In this document: positions 1 through 6,367 of the stretch, in pieces
Layout of the letters: the number at the start of each line of letters is the position of its first letter
Position numbering within the stretch: position 1 is the stretch's first letter
DNA from: Prolixibacteraceae bacterium
Lineage (GTDB): Bacteria > Bacteroidota > Bacteroidia > Bacteroidales > Prolixibacteraceae
Assembly (NCBI GenBank): GCA_009782655.1
Contig: WRIQ01000063.1
Location: forward strand, 1-6,799
DNA length: 6,799 nucleotides
Reading direction: 5' to 3'
Notes under the pieces: generated by a model
The model's database searches: none
Seen by the model: only the letters and a program-made list of their open reading frames with translations
What the model was told of the DNA's origin: nothing
Position numbers and translations under genes: made by a program

Positions 1-1
1 C

Positions 2-499
2 ATCAATGGTCCGAGCATTGCGATTGTTCTATCAGTATCACTGAATCTGCTCGGCAACAGCCGATTGATTCCGGCGGCATTTCATGAGCAGGTTGTCCCC
101 TGTTTCGATTTTTTGTTCATGACATTTCATCTCTTGGGTGCTGCCGGTATTCCGCTTTCGATCATTTTGACCGGAGCGACTTTTGCCGACCATTTTCATC
201 GGGAGGAAATGAAAGAGCGATTATCAACCACGCTAAAAATTGCGTTTTGGTCGATCCTGATTCGGCTTGCCATTATGCCGACGATTTTCATCTCCCTTGC
301 CGTTTGGTTGCCATGTACGATGGAAATCAAGCAGATTTTGGTCATTCACGGAGCGATGGGGTCCGCCATTTTCCCGATGGTACTTGCCAAGCATTACGGC
401 GGCGATCCGAAGACGGCATTCGATACCATTTTGAGCAATTCACTCCTTTCGGTGTTAACGTTGCCGATTTGGATCGCCGTCGGATTAAGTCTGATATAA
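2..499 (+). CDS. AEC-family membrane transporter (auxin efflux carrier-like permease), 3' part only
   Basis: The reading frame is already open at base 2 and runs to TAA at 497-499, so about 165 C-terminal residues are visible and the start lies outside the window. The protein is very hydrophobic, with roughly five membrane segments. The recognisable AEC (Mem_trans) features are NGPSIAI followed by NLLG at the visible start, a GIPLSIILTGA segment in the helix after FLFMTFHLLG, and the terminal GGDPKTAFDTILSNSLLSVL..LPIW pattern. The family carries small organic acids, amino acids or auxin-like anions across the inner membrane; substrate cannot be read from this fragment. The in-frame TTG at 65 and the ATGs further on are internal codons, because family similarity continues upstream of them. 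The gene converges on the methionine synthase-domain gene, with 102 nt between the two stop codons. Family assignment is fairly secure, substrate unknown. Confidence 0.8.
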   Translation: MNGPSIAIVLSVSLNLLGNSRLIPAAFHEQVVPCFDFLFMTFHLLGAAGIPLSIILTGATFADHFHREEMKERLSTTLKIAFWSILIRLAIMPTIFISLAVWLPCTMEIKQILVIHGAMGSAIFPMVLAKHYGGDPKTAFDTILSNSLLSVLTLPIWIAVGLSLI

Positions 500-601
500 T
501 CAATGGTGTTATCGGGCAAACGGAATGCACCAATAGCCCGGCACGCCTCAGAACATTTGCAAGGCAATTCACGACAATGGATAAGACAAAATCGGACATC
601 G

Positions 602-1582
602 TCAACCATGTTTCCCGTTCAAAGCACGAATATAATCCGGCGTTGTTCCGCAACATCCACCGATGATGTTAACACAGCGGCTGTCGAGATAAATTTTTAT
701 GTGTTGCGCCATTATTTCGGGCGATTCGTCATATTCACCGAATGGATTGGGCAAACCGGCATTGGGATGTGCGCTCACAAAAAATGGGGATTTTGCCGCC
801 AACTCTTTGATATGTGGTTCCAAAGCAGAAGCTCCCATGGAGCAGTTGAGGCCGATGGAAAGCAGTTCTATGTGCGAAACCGAACGCAGAAAAGCTTCGA
901 GCGTCTGCCCCGACAACAACCGTCCGCCGACATCGGCAACGGTTCCCGAAACCATAACAGACAAACGCCGTCCGCGATCTGCCAACACCTCTTCGATGGC
1001 AAACAAAGCGGCTTTTGCATTCAGCGTATCGAAAACAGTTTCCACCAGCAGAATATCAACGCCGCCATCGACGAGCCCTTCGGCCTGTTCGCGGTATGCC
1101 GATTTCATTTCGTCGAAGGTCACGGCGCGAAAACCGGGGTTGTTCACATCGGGCGAAAGCGATAATGTTTTGTTGGTTGGCCCCATGGAACCGGCAACAT
1201 AGCGCGGTTTACAGGGATTGGCATTTGTATATTCGGCAGCTACGCGAGCGGCAATCTGCGCCGCCGCTTTGTTCATGTCATAAACTTTGTCTTCGGCATG
1301 GTAATCGGCCTGCGAAATACGTGTGGCATTGAACGTATTGGTGGAAATAATGTCGGCGCCGGCTTCGAGATATTGCCGGTGAATCTCAGCAATAATGTTG
1401 GGCTGTGTGAGCGATAGAATATCGTAATTGCCTTTCATCCCGACAGGGATATTCGGAAATAAATCGCCGCGAAAATCGCTCTCTTTCAGTTTGTATGCCT
1501 GCAAAAGCGAACCCATGGCCCCATCTAACACCAGCACACGGCGCTTGAGTATATCACCTGTTTTCGGTTTTTCGTCTGTCAT
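602..1582 (-). CDS. metH: Homocysteine-binding domain of cobalamin-dependent methionine synthase (stand-alone / split MetH)
   Basis: The product is 326 residues and corresponds only to the N-terminal module of MetH, which binds homocysteine through zinc and transfers the methyl group from methylcobalamin to make methionine. Visible motifs are LDGAMGS (19-25), GADIISTNTF (75-84), GSMGPTNKTLSLSPDV (131-146), VETVFDTLNAKAA (180-192) and a GRLLSGQT-type segment (220-227). The three zinc cysteines are in place: C247 in GLNCSMG and C310-C311 in GGCCGTTP. Full MetH proteins are about 900-1200 residues and continue with folate- and cobalamin-binding modules. Here TGA follows 15 residues after the CC motif, and none of the three frames beyond it shows a pterin-binding domain. 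Split MetH proteins are known in Bacteroidota, so this is probably functional with a partner elsewhere, but a truncated remnant is possible. The start is ATG at 1582; an in-frame TGA directly precedes it, which rules out a longer form. Confidence 0.9.
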   Translation of the reverse strand: MTDEKPKTGDILKRRVLVLDGAMGSLLQAYKLKESDFRGDLFPNIPVGMKGNYDILSLTQPNIIAEIHRQYLEAGADIISTNTFNATRISQADYHAEDKVYDMNKAAAQIAARVAAEYTNANPCKPRYVAGSMGPTNKTLSLSPDVNNPGFRAVTFDEMKSAYREQAEGLVDGGVDILLVETVFDTLNAKAALFAIEEVLADRGRRLSVMVSGTVADVGGRLLSGQTLEAFLRSVSHIELLSIGLNCSMGASALEPHIKELAAKSPFFVSAHPNAGLPNPFGEYDESPEIMAQHIKIYLDSRCVNIIGGCCGTTPDYIRALNGKHG

Positions 1583-1607
1583 TCAAAATCATCGATGTTT
1601 TTCAATG

Positions 1608-1615
1608 CAAAATTA
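1608..1615 (-). promoter_or_regulatory. Bacteroidota -7 promoter element for the metH-domain gene
   Basis: Read on the minus strand this is TAATTTTG, an exact match to the Bacteroidota TAnnTTTG -7 box. It would place transcription start near 1601 and give a leader of about 18 nt before the ATG at 1582. A TTG lies 14 nt upstream of the box, somewhat closer than the usual -33 spacing, so only the -7 element is well supported. The sequence is AT-rich and such 8-mers can occur by chance. Confidence 0.5.
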
Positions 1616-1700
1616 CGGTAATTTATTGACAAGCGCGGTAACAATGTTAAATTTGGAATTGCATAAACGAAAAATATCGACAACGGTTTTTATTTGGCGA

Positions 1701-2303
1701 TCATACTTCAAATTCTTTTAACTCTTTAAGACTTTCTTTAATCTGACTGATATGGTTATAGTACAATTTTTTGTAGGCAACAGGGATGAAAAAGCCCACG
1801 GCGACGCACATGGCAATCATGAAAATAATGATTCCCCAAACGATTTCGGAACCCACAGTCAACTTGTAGTACAGGTAATACCAGATACTCAAATATACAA
1901 CGCCAATAATGACTCCGTACATCTCACATTTTCTAAGGATGTGCTGATATTTCAAAATTCTTTGGGACACCTCTTTTACCGACATATTGGCAAAGTCGAT
2001 CTCTTTGAGTAAACGATACAGATAGATTTCGAGGGGTTCTAAGAGTACACATAAAAGCATGAATATTAATGGATAAATCACATAATAACCTCCGGCTTCA
2101 AAGAATTTATACGAAAGGAGGCAAAAAAACAAACCTAAAGGGATCATGGCAAACCTGTAGAAGTTTGCGGTTTTGATCAGTTTAGCCAATGCGGTTTTTC
2201 CTTGATTTTTAAGCATTTCTTTGATTTTATGGTCGCTGATTTGTTGTTTCTCTTTTAACAAGTCTACTTCCTTCCACATTTTTTTTATTTCGTCCGGTTC
2301 CAT
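1701..2303 (-). CDS. Four-helix membrane protein of unknown function, cotranscribed with an ECF sigma factor gene
   Basis: The product is 200 residues. The N-terminus (about 1-45) is charged and helical, rich in Lys and Glu, and looks cytoplasmic. Four hydrophobic segments follow at about 51-68, 73-95, 128-146 and 154-177, with a charged linker at 97-127 and a Lys/Glu-rich C-terminal tail. The segments fall into two hairpins, putting both ends on the same side. I see no zinc-binding anti-sigma HxxxCxxC motif and no enzyme signature. The start is ATG at 2303, only 4 nt after the stop of the sigma factor gene, so the two are almost certainly one transcript. In sigma operons the second gene often encodes an anti-sigma factor or a membrane sensor; that role is inferred from position only. 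The gene looks more AT-rich than the metH and pheS genes around it. Real gene: high confidence. Function: unknown. Confidence 0.85.
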   Translation of the reverse strand: MEPDEIKKMWKEVDLLKEKQQISDHKIKEMLKNQGKTALAKLIKTANFYRFAMIPLGLFFCLLSYKFFEAGGYYVIYPLIFMLLCVLLEPLEIYLYRLLKEIDFANMSVKEVSQRILKYQHILRKCEMYGVIIGVVYLSIWYYLYYKLTVGSEIVWGIIIFMIAMCVAVGFFIPVAYKKLYYNHISQIKESLKELKEFEV

Positions 2304-2307
2304 AATG

Positions 2308-2787
2308 TTACATTTTTGAGATTTGTTTTAACTTTTCTTTGATTCTGTTAATTTTGGTAGATACATTGGTGGTGGTAATACCCATAATCTCAGCAATTTC
2401 TTTATATGGACGATCTTCTAACCACAAGAGAATCAGCGCACGTTCCAATTTTCCCAAGCAGTTGATGCAGGCATATAAGGCTGCAATGGACTCGTGGTCT
2501 TCTGTATAAACCTTCATTTCCGGCGTAATGGCTACGCAGTTCGGCCGACGCGAACTTTTTCTGTAATACGAAACGCAGGTGTTAAGGGCAATGCGGTAGA
2601 TCCATGTGGAAACCTGACTCTCTTTGCGGTAATTGGGGAAAGCCTTCCACAAGTTTAAAACCACCTCCTGAAATAAGTCGTCTAACGTAGTGGTTTGGTC
2701 TGTATAAAAAGATATTACCTTATAAATGATACGGTTATACTCCCGTATCATATGCAAAAATTCAGTTTCCCGTTGTTGTTTGTCCAT
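2308..2787 (-). CDS. RNA polymerase ECF-type sigma factor (sigma-70 family)
   Basis: The product is 159 residues from the ATG at 2787, a normal length for an ECF sigma factor, which holds only regions 2 and 4. Region 2 spans about 10-78 and contains DDLFQEVVLNLWKAFPNYR and STWIYRIALNTCVSYYRK, typical of the core-binding and -10 recognition helices. A short linker (80-100) leads to region 4 at about 103-155, where LERALILLWLEDRPYKEIAE leads into the helix-turn-helix around MGITTTNVSTKINRIKEKLK for -35 recognition. A TTG three codons upstream (2796) could extend the frame, but the ATG is preferred. The gene leads a two-gene transcript with the membrane protein behind it. A promoter-like box and a palindrome lie just upstream. 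The inducing signal and regulon cannot be read from this window. Confidence 0.93.
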   Translation of the reverse strand: MDKQQRETEFLHMIREYNRIIYKVISFYTDQTTTLDDLFQEVVLNLWKAFPNYRKESQVSTWIYRIALNTCVSYYRKSSRRPNCVAITPEMKVYTEDHESIAALYACINCLGKLERALILLWLEDRPYKEIAEIMGITTTNVSTKINRIKEKLKQISKM

Positions 2788-2820
2788 ATGCTGCAATGAG
2801 TTTTACTGCCTTATTAGTCG

Positions 2821-2828
2821 TAAAGATA
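2821..2828 (-). promoter_or_regulatory. Probable -7 promoter element of the sigma factor operon
   Basis: On the minus strand this reads TATCTTTA followed by C, a one-base departure from the TAnnTTTG box of Bacteroidota housekeeping promoters. It would start transcription near 2814, about 27 nt ahead of the ATG at 2787. No well-spaced TTTG -33 element is visible; the expected -33 zone is occupied by the palindrome at 2832-2846. Confidence 0.4.
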
Positions 2829-2831
2829 GGG

Positions 2832-2846
2832 GAAATGTCACATTTC
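2832..2846. promoter_or_regulatory. Perfect 7+7 palindrome abutting the sigma promoter (candidate operator)
   Basis: The sequence is GAAATGT, one central base, then ACATTTC: a 15-bp inverted repeat with perfect 7-bp arms. It begins 3 bp upstream of the -7 box of the sigma factor operon, so it lies where a dimeric repressor or activator could contact the promoter. No regulator gene of that kind is encoded nearby, so the binding partner is unknown. With a 1-nt centre it is a poor RNA hairpin, which favours a DNA site over a terminator. Confidence 0.4.
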
Positions 2847-3033
2847 TAAATAAATTTTCGTCAAACGGTTCCATCCATGTACAATGATGGGGCTAAAATT
2901 ATTGAGCAGACAAGAACAATATGGATAATGTGATACCTTGCTAAAACAAGGCAACGATAAGGATTGTTCCCGCTATGCGCAATTGTATTATCGAATTTTC
3001 GGAACAGACTCAACCTTAGAACATTGAACTACC
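2847..3033. other. Intergenic stretch between the sigma operon and the CarboxypepD_reg-like gene; no gene seen
   Basis: No reading frame here looks coding. Two weak inverted repeats are visible: CCATC/GATGG at 2871-2890 (10-nt loop) and CCTTG/CAAGG at 2936-2951 (6-nt loop). The second lies downstream of the minus-strand gene ending at 3034 and could help end its transcript, but it lacks a clear U-tract. No convincing intrinsic terminator is present. Confidence 0.4.
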
Positions 3034-3804
3034 TCAATCCCTTCTGCCCGATTTTTCTCTGCTGTAGATAAGAAAATATTTGCGGATGGAGACTTGTATT
3101 TCGTATTCGCTTGCGGTATAAGGCAATACGCCTTGGGCATTGAACCAAATTATAAAATCATCAGCTTGTTCGTCGTTCAACCCCGTGAGCCGTTTCACCT
3201 CATCCCTGTTGTAGTTTTTCGAATGTTGTTCCCAGAGTTTTTCCGTTTGTATGGCTGCCCTAACCTGTCTTTTGCCTTTTTCCTTACGGCTGAAATAATA
3301 TTGCATATAGGAAAGGGGATTAAAAAAAGCGGCTAAAATCGGAGGTTTTTCGCTGAATGCATCGCCGCGCAATTCCACCGGCACCGGATTGGGTTTACCC
3401 ACCGGAATACCGTCCATATTCACTTTCAGCCCTTCGCCTTTCACTTGTACTTCCTGAAGAGGGTAAACGACGGGTTCCAGATAAACCGATAACATATCGT
3501 GATCGTGAAAATTGGCGGGAACCCGCGCCACTGTCGTTTTAAAACCCACGGCCGAAATCACTAAAGAATCGATATTGAGCATCTCCATCGAAAAATAACC
3601 ACCCACGTTGGTTCTTGTTCCCGATTTTGTTCGGTAGTTGATAACCGTCGCATAGGGAACAGCCGTGCTGTCGCCTTTGCTGATTATCTGCGCTTTCAAT
3701 TGAATCAGCATCGGGTCGATTTCCACATTGTCCTGCGCCTGCAAATGAGATATTATTCCCCAGAAAAAGAGAACCGAACAAATCGCTTTTAATAAATTTT
3801 GCAT
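3034..3804 (-). CDS. Secreted CarboxypepD_reg-like domain protein
   Basis: The product is 256 residues and begins with a Sec signal peptide: LLK, a hydrophobic core at about 7-19, and likely cleavage after LQA at residue 23. Residues about 36-122 match the carboxypeptidase regulatory-like beta-sandwich common in Bacteroidota: LKAQIISKGDSTAVPYATV opens it, the GTRTNVGGYFSMEM element follows, then LVISAVGFKT and a closing LEPVVYPLQEVQV strand. This is the fold found at the N-terminus of TonB-dependent SusC-like receptors, but no plug or barrel follows, so it is not a receptor. The rest (123-256) is mostly polar, includes a basic stretch (FSRKEKGKRQVR, 171-182) and may be helical. It is probably periplasmic or outer-membrane associated; its role is unknown. 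The gene stands 128 nt downstream of the transglycosylase gene on the same strand and has its own promoter-like box, so joint transcription is possible but unproven. Confidence 0.88.
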   Translation of the reverse strand: MQNLLKAICSVLFFWGIISHLQAQDNVEIDPMLIQLKAQIISKGDSTAVPYATVINYRTKSGTRTNVGGYFSMEMLNIDSLVISAVGFKTTVARVPANFHDHDMLSVYLEPVVYPLQEVQVKGEGLKVNMDGIPVGKPNPVPVELRGDAFSEKPPILAAFFNPLSYMQYYFSRKEKGKRQVRAAIQTEKLWEQHSKNYNRDEVKRLTGLNDEQADDFIIWFNAQGVLPYTASEYEIQVSIRKYFLIYSREKSGRRD

Positions 3805-3810
3805 AGAGGA

Positions 3811-3831
3811 ATTTTAATTCAAAATTAAAAT
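3811..3831. repeat. AT-only inverted repeat with 9-bp arms upstream of the CarboxypepD_reg-like gene
   Basis: The arms ATTTTAATT (3811-3819) and AATTAAAAT (3823-3831) are perfect reverse complements separated by CAA. The repeat overlaps the promoter-like box at 3820-3827, so it could act as an operator or as AT-rich melting sequence. Being entirely A/T in its arms, it is only moderately unlikely to arise by chance. Confidence 0.45.
3820..3827 (-). promoter_or_regulatory. -7 promoter element for the CarboxypepD_reg-like gene
   Basis: The minus strand reads TAATTTTG, an exact TAnnTTTG match, placing transcription start near 3813 and leaving a very short leader of about 9 nt before the ATG at 3804. 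A TTG lies about 15 nt upstream of the box. The surroundings are extremely AT-rich, so the match carries less weight here. Confidence 0.4.
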
Positions 3832-3932
3832 TTTAAAAAATCCAAGCCTCGGGCGAAAACATCTTTTAACATGATTTGTATGAATATAACAATTGAAAAA
3901 TGCTTTTGTCGGCCTCCACGGCACATTTACAA

Positions 3933-4883
3933 CTACTGCACCAGCGGTAATTTGATGACGTATGTTTTGTCGGCTTTAAAGGGCAGGACATTGGAACGCA
4001 ACCAAGGATTATAATATTTAAGTATCTTGTAATTAATCCCTTTTGACAAGGCAAAGTCGGCTAAGTCTTCAATTTTGCTTTTCACTTCGGCGTCCTGGGT
4101 TTCCCAAAGCGGGTATTTTTCATCGTCGCCGATGAGGAATCCATATTTCACGGGGTCTTCCAAAATCAGTTTCAGGGAGAGAATCCTGTATACGTACCTT
4201 TCTGTTTCTTCTGCCAGCATCAGGTCGAAATAGTCGTTTACCTTTTGCCTTGCTATGTGGCGGTCGATGGCTCCGCGCCCGGCATTATAGGAGGCAGCTA
4301 CCAGCGGCCAGTTTTCGTAGTTTTTATATGAATCTTTCAGGTATTTGCAGGCTGCGTATGTCGATTTTTCAATATGGTAACGTTCGTCGACGTCGGTATT
4401 CACTTCGAGGCCATAATCGCCGGCTGTTCCTTTCATAAACTGCCAGAATCCGGCGGCTCCCGCAGGCGACGCGGCTTTGGGGTTCAGGCTACTCTCGGCA
4501 ACGGCTAAATATTTAAGATCGGCAGGCACGCCTTCTTTTGCCAGAATCGGGTCGATGATGCTGAAAAAACGGGGTGCCAACTTTATCAACCGAATGGTTT
4601 GAGAATGAAAATAACAGTTCACAATCAACTCTCGTTCAAGACATTCGCGTACATCAAAACGATGAAGCGGAATGGGACTGCCCATAAACGACAACGTATC
4701 GGGCAAGGGCGGCGCCTTAAAAAAATAGTTGTCGGGTACGTCTGCTGCCCACTTATGGGAATCCAGAAAAAGTGTGTCAGGGCTGTCTTCGCCGGCTTCA
4801 AATTTCCCTTGCCCGCATGTCGACCAAAAACAAAAAATCGCCAACAAAATTATTATCAATATATTTTTTCCTGCTTTCATCAT
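3933..4883 (-). CDS. MltD-like membrane-bound or periplasmic lytic transglycosylase (SLT domain)
   Basis: The enzyme cleaves the MurNAc-GlcNAc bond of peptidoglycan with formation of 1,6-anhydro-MurNAc, acting in the periplasm during wall turnover. The product is 316 residues from ATG at 4883 (another ATG follows at once at 4880; a TTG at 4889 is less likely). An N-terminal hydrophobic signal (about 6-22) precedes a Cys, but WSTC is a poor lipobox, so lipidation is uncertain. The SLT domain spans about 105-240. Catalytic Glu130 sits in AVAESSLNPKAASPAGAAGFWQFM, followed by SYNAG (198-202) and ETERYVYRILSLKLI (226-240), the family 1D signatures. The C-terminal part (about 270-316, LADFALSKGINYKILKYYNPW) resembles the tail of Bacteroidota MltD-like proteins rather than a full LysM repeat. 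It is transcribed divergently from pheS. Confidence 0.92.
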   Translation of the reverse strand: MMKAGKNILIIILLAIFCFWSTCGQGKFEAGEDSPDTLFLDSHKWAADVPDNYFFKAPPLPDTLSFMGSPIPLHRFDVRECLERELIVNCYFHSQTIRLIKLAPRFFSIIDPILAKEGVPADLKYLAVAESSLNPKAASPAGAAGFWQFMKGTAGDYGLEVNTDVDERYHIEKSTYAACKYLKDSYKNYENWPLVAASYNAGRGAIDRHIARQKVNDYFDLMLAEETERYVYRILSLKLILEDPVKYGFLIGDDEKYPLWETQDAEVKSKIEDLADFALSKGINYKILKYYNPWLRSNVLPFKADKTYVIKLPLVQ

Positions 4884-4926
4884 CACCAATATTTTTAATA
4901 GTTGGGTTTAACCAATCTTGCCGTCA

Positions 4927-4943
4927 GCTCTCCGCAGGGGAGC
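4927..4943. repeat. Small GC-rich hairpin in the transglycosylase leader
   Basis: Arms 4927-4933 (GCTCTCC) and 4937-4943 (GGGGAGC) face each other across a 3-nt loop. In the minus-strand mRNA six of seven positions pair, with one C-A mismatch; on the plus strand the same position is a G-U pair. It lies just after the predicted start of the transglycosylase transcript, within a 5' leader of about 70 nt. No tail of T residues follows, so it is not an intrinsic terminator. Confidence 0.35.
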
Positions 4944-4957
4944 ATATTCGTGCATTG

Positions 4958-4965
4958 CAAATATA
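4958..4965 (-). promoter_or_regulatory. -7 promoter element for the lytic transglycosylase gene
   Basis: The minus strand reads TATATTTG followed by C, an excellent match to the Bacteroidota TAnnTTTG box. Transcription would begin near 4951, giving a leader of about 68 nt before ATG 4883. A good TTTG at the usual -33 distance is not visible. Confidence 0.5.
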
Positions 4966-5055
4966 AGCGAACTTATCGTGAAACCTATTCGCAGGAATGT
5001 TATAAATTTTAATTTCCCCGCTTTTCCTATTTTAGGCATCATCGCTCGGATATGA

Positions 5056-5199
5056 GCAAAAAATTTATCCTATGACAGCATCAAGGATATTGAAAAAGGG
5101 ATAACGCTGGCAAACAACACTTTCGCGACGAAAATTTTCCGCTTTGTTAACATGGGCGGGCGTTTGGCTGCTTTCGCAATTGCGCTGCATCTTGTTTAA
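5056..5199 (+). other. Coding-like open stretch ahead of pheS, no start codon; possible gene remnant
   Basis: Between TGA (5053-5055) and TAA (5197-5199) one frame stays open for 47 codons and reads like protein: YDSIKDIEKGITLANNTF, then a FRFVNMGGRLAAFAIALHLV end. It has no usable start except an internal ATG at 5152. A nearby ATG at 5052 (MSKKFI) is in another frame, separated by a run of six A residues, so a frameshifted small gene is imaginable. The stretch is short enough for this to be chance, and I recognise no family. Apart from promoter elements nothing else is seen in the 356 nt between the transglycosylase and pheS starts. Confidence 0.15.
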
Positions 5200-5210
5200 A
5201 AACTATAATG

Positions 5211-5218
5211 TATCTTTG
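5211..5218 (+). promoter_or_regulatory. -7 promoter element of pheS
   Basis: TATCTTTG followed by TG is a clean TAnnTTTG match, with a TTG at 5192-5194, 16 nt upstream, as possible -33 element. Transcription would start near 5225, leaving a 15-nt leader. The position favours the ATG at 5240 as the pheS start, because the longer open frame from 5144 would begin upstream of the promoter. Confidence 0.55.
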
Positions 5219-5239
5219 TGCGATAAAAAAGTAAAAGCT

Positions 5240-6259
5240 ATGTTGGATAAAATCAAGACGTTGCTCAACGAACTGGCCGAAACAAGCATTGTCGGCAAAG
5301 AGCAGATTGAAGAACTCAGAATACGTTACATTAGCAAAAAAGGTATTTTAAATCAGCTCTTTACCGAATTTAAAGATCTGGCCCCCGAAAAGAGAAAAGA
5401 GGTGGGCAAAGCATTGAATGAGTTGAAAATAGCCGCCCAAGGAAAAATCAACCATTTCAAAGACTTATTCGACAGCGAGAACACGGAATCTTCTTCCACA
5501 GACACGACGGCGCCCGGCGAATCGATTGCATTGGGAACGCGGCATCCGTTGGCAATTGTCCGCAACCGGATTATCGACATTTTCGGCCGCATGGGATTTA
5601 CGGTTGCCGAAGGCCCCGAAATAGAAGACGACTGGCATGTCTTTTCCGCCTTGAATTTTGCGCCCGAACACCCGGCGCGCGATATGCAGGACACTTTTTT
5701 CATCGAAAAAGACCCCGATATTTTACTCCGCACCCATACATCAAGTGTACAAATCAGGATGATGGAGAAAACGCAGCCGCCCATCCGCGCTATTTTCCCG
5801 GGGCGTGTCTTCCGCAACGAAGTTGTTTCGGCACGTTCGCACTGTATCTTCCATCAGGTGGAAGGTTTATATGTTGATGAAAATGTGTCGTTTGCTGATT
5901 TGAGACAAACATTGCTCTATTTCGCCAAAGAACTTTTCGGAGAAGGCTCACAGATTCGCTTGCGCCCGTCCTATTTTCCTTTTACCGAACCATCGGCCGA
6001 AATGGATGTAAGCTGCTCCATCTGCGGGGGCAAGGGCTGCAATGTTTGCAAATATTCGGGATGGCTCGAAATTTTAGGCTGCGGCATGGTCGATCCCAAC
6101 GTTTTGGAAGCCTGCAAAATCGACAATGAAAAATATACCGGTTTCGCCTTTGGCATGGGAATCGAACGCATAGCCATGCTGCTCTATGGCGTCAAAGATA
6201 TCCGGCTATATTTCGAAAACGACGTGCGTTTTCTGAAACAGTTTCAATCGGCGTTGTAG
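5240..6259 (+). CDS. pheS: Phenylalanyl-tRNA synthetase alpha subunit
   Basis: PheS carries the catalytic site of the alpha2-beta2 class II synthetase that charges tRNA-Phe in the cytosol. The product is 339 residues, in the usual range. Residues 1-80 form the N-terminal coiled-coil arm that contacts tRNA. Class II motif 1 lies near 118-130 (MGFTVAEGPEIED), motif 2 at 188-210 (GRVFRNE ... FHQVEGL) and motif 3 at 300-313 (TGFAFGMGIERIAM). RPSYFPFTEPSAEMDV (242-257) and WLEILGCGMVDPNVL (275-289) are also diagnostic. Four cysteines at 259, 262, 267 and 270 form a CxxC..CxxC knuckle, as in many non-proteobacterial PheS proteins, probably a metal site. The frame is open from 5144, but the similarity starts at MLDKIK and a promoter box lies at 5211, so ATG 5240 is chosen. 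pheT does not follow; separated pheS and pheT genes are usual in Bacteroidota. Confidence 0.97.
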   Translation: MLDKIKTLLNELAETSIVGKEQIEELRIRYISKKGILNQLFTEFKDLAPEKRKEVGKALNELKIAAQGKINHFKDLFDSENTESSSTDTTAPGESIALGTRHPLAIVRNRIIDIFGRMGFTVAEGPEIEDDWHVFSALNFAPEHPARDMQDTFFIEKDPDILLRTHTSSVQIRMMEKTQPPIRAIFPGRVFRNEVVSARSHCIFHQVEGLYVDENVSFADLRQTLLYFAKELFGEGSQIRLRPSYFPFTEPSAEMDVSCSICGGKGCNVCKYSGWLEILGCGMVDPNVLEACKIDNEKYTGFAFGMGIERIAMLLYGVKDIRLYFENDVRFLKQFQSAL

Positions 6260-6339
6260 AGGTTGATTCCCTGACGACAGGACGAATTAATTGAGAATTG
6301 AGAATGAAAAAACAAAACAGATGATTAGTGAAACAAATA

Positions 6340-6362
6340 CTCGACTTGAAATGTCGGGTTTT
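6340..6362 (+). terminator. Probable rho-independent terminator of pheS
   Basis: CTCGAC (6340-6345) pairs with GTCGGG (6353-6358) across a 7-nt loop, giving a 6-bp stem with one T-G wobble, followed by TTTT and then CAT. It lies about 80 nt after the pheS stop codon. The stem and T-tract are short, so termination may be weak. Confidence 0.5.
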
Positions 6363-6367
6363 CATAA

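Noticed and set aside
504..540. Bidirectional terminator between the transporter and the metH-domain gene
   Set aside because: TGGTG/CACCA and CGGGC/GCCCG pairs exist, but they are interleaved with long loops and there is no T-tract on either strand.
503..1165. 220-codon plus-strand open frame
   Set aside because: It lies antisense to the metH-domain gene, has no family-like motifs, and the opposite strand has unmistakable MetH motifs.
2868..2872. GGAAC on the minus strand as an ECF-type -35 element for autoregulation of the sigma operon
   Set aside because: A 5-base match only, no recognisable partner -10 at the correct distance, and the Bacteroidota -7 box downstream explains the promoter better.
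5065..5190. 41-codon minus-strand ORF in the pheS upstream region
   Set aside because: Short, no family resemblance, and its opposite strand has an equally good open frame, so neither is convincing.
5144..5239. N-terminal extension of PheS by 32 codons
   Set aside because: The extension has no PheS similarity and would begin upstream of the promoter box at 5211-5218; the family N-terminus fits ATG 5240.
5100..5239. Phenylalanine leader peptide or T-box controlling pheS
   Set aside because: No Phe-codon run, no terminator/antiterminator pair, and the predicted leader is only about 15 nt.
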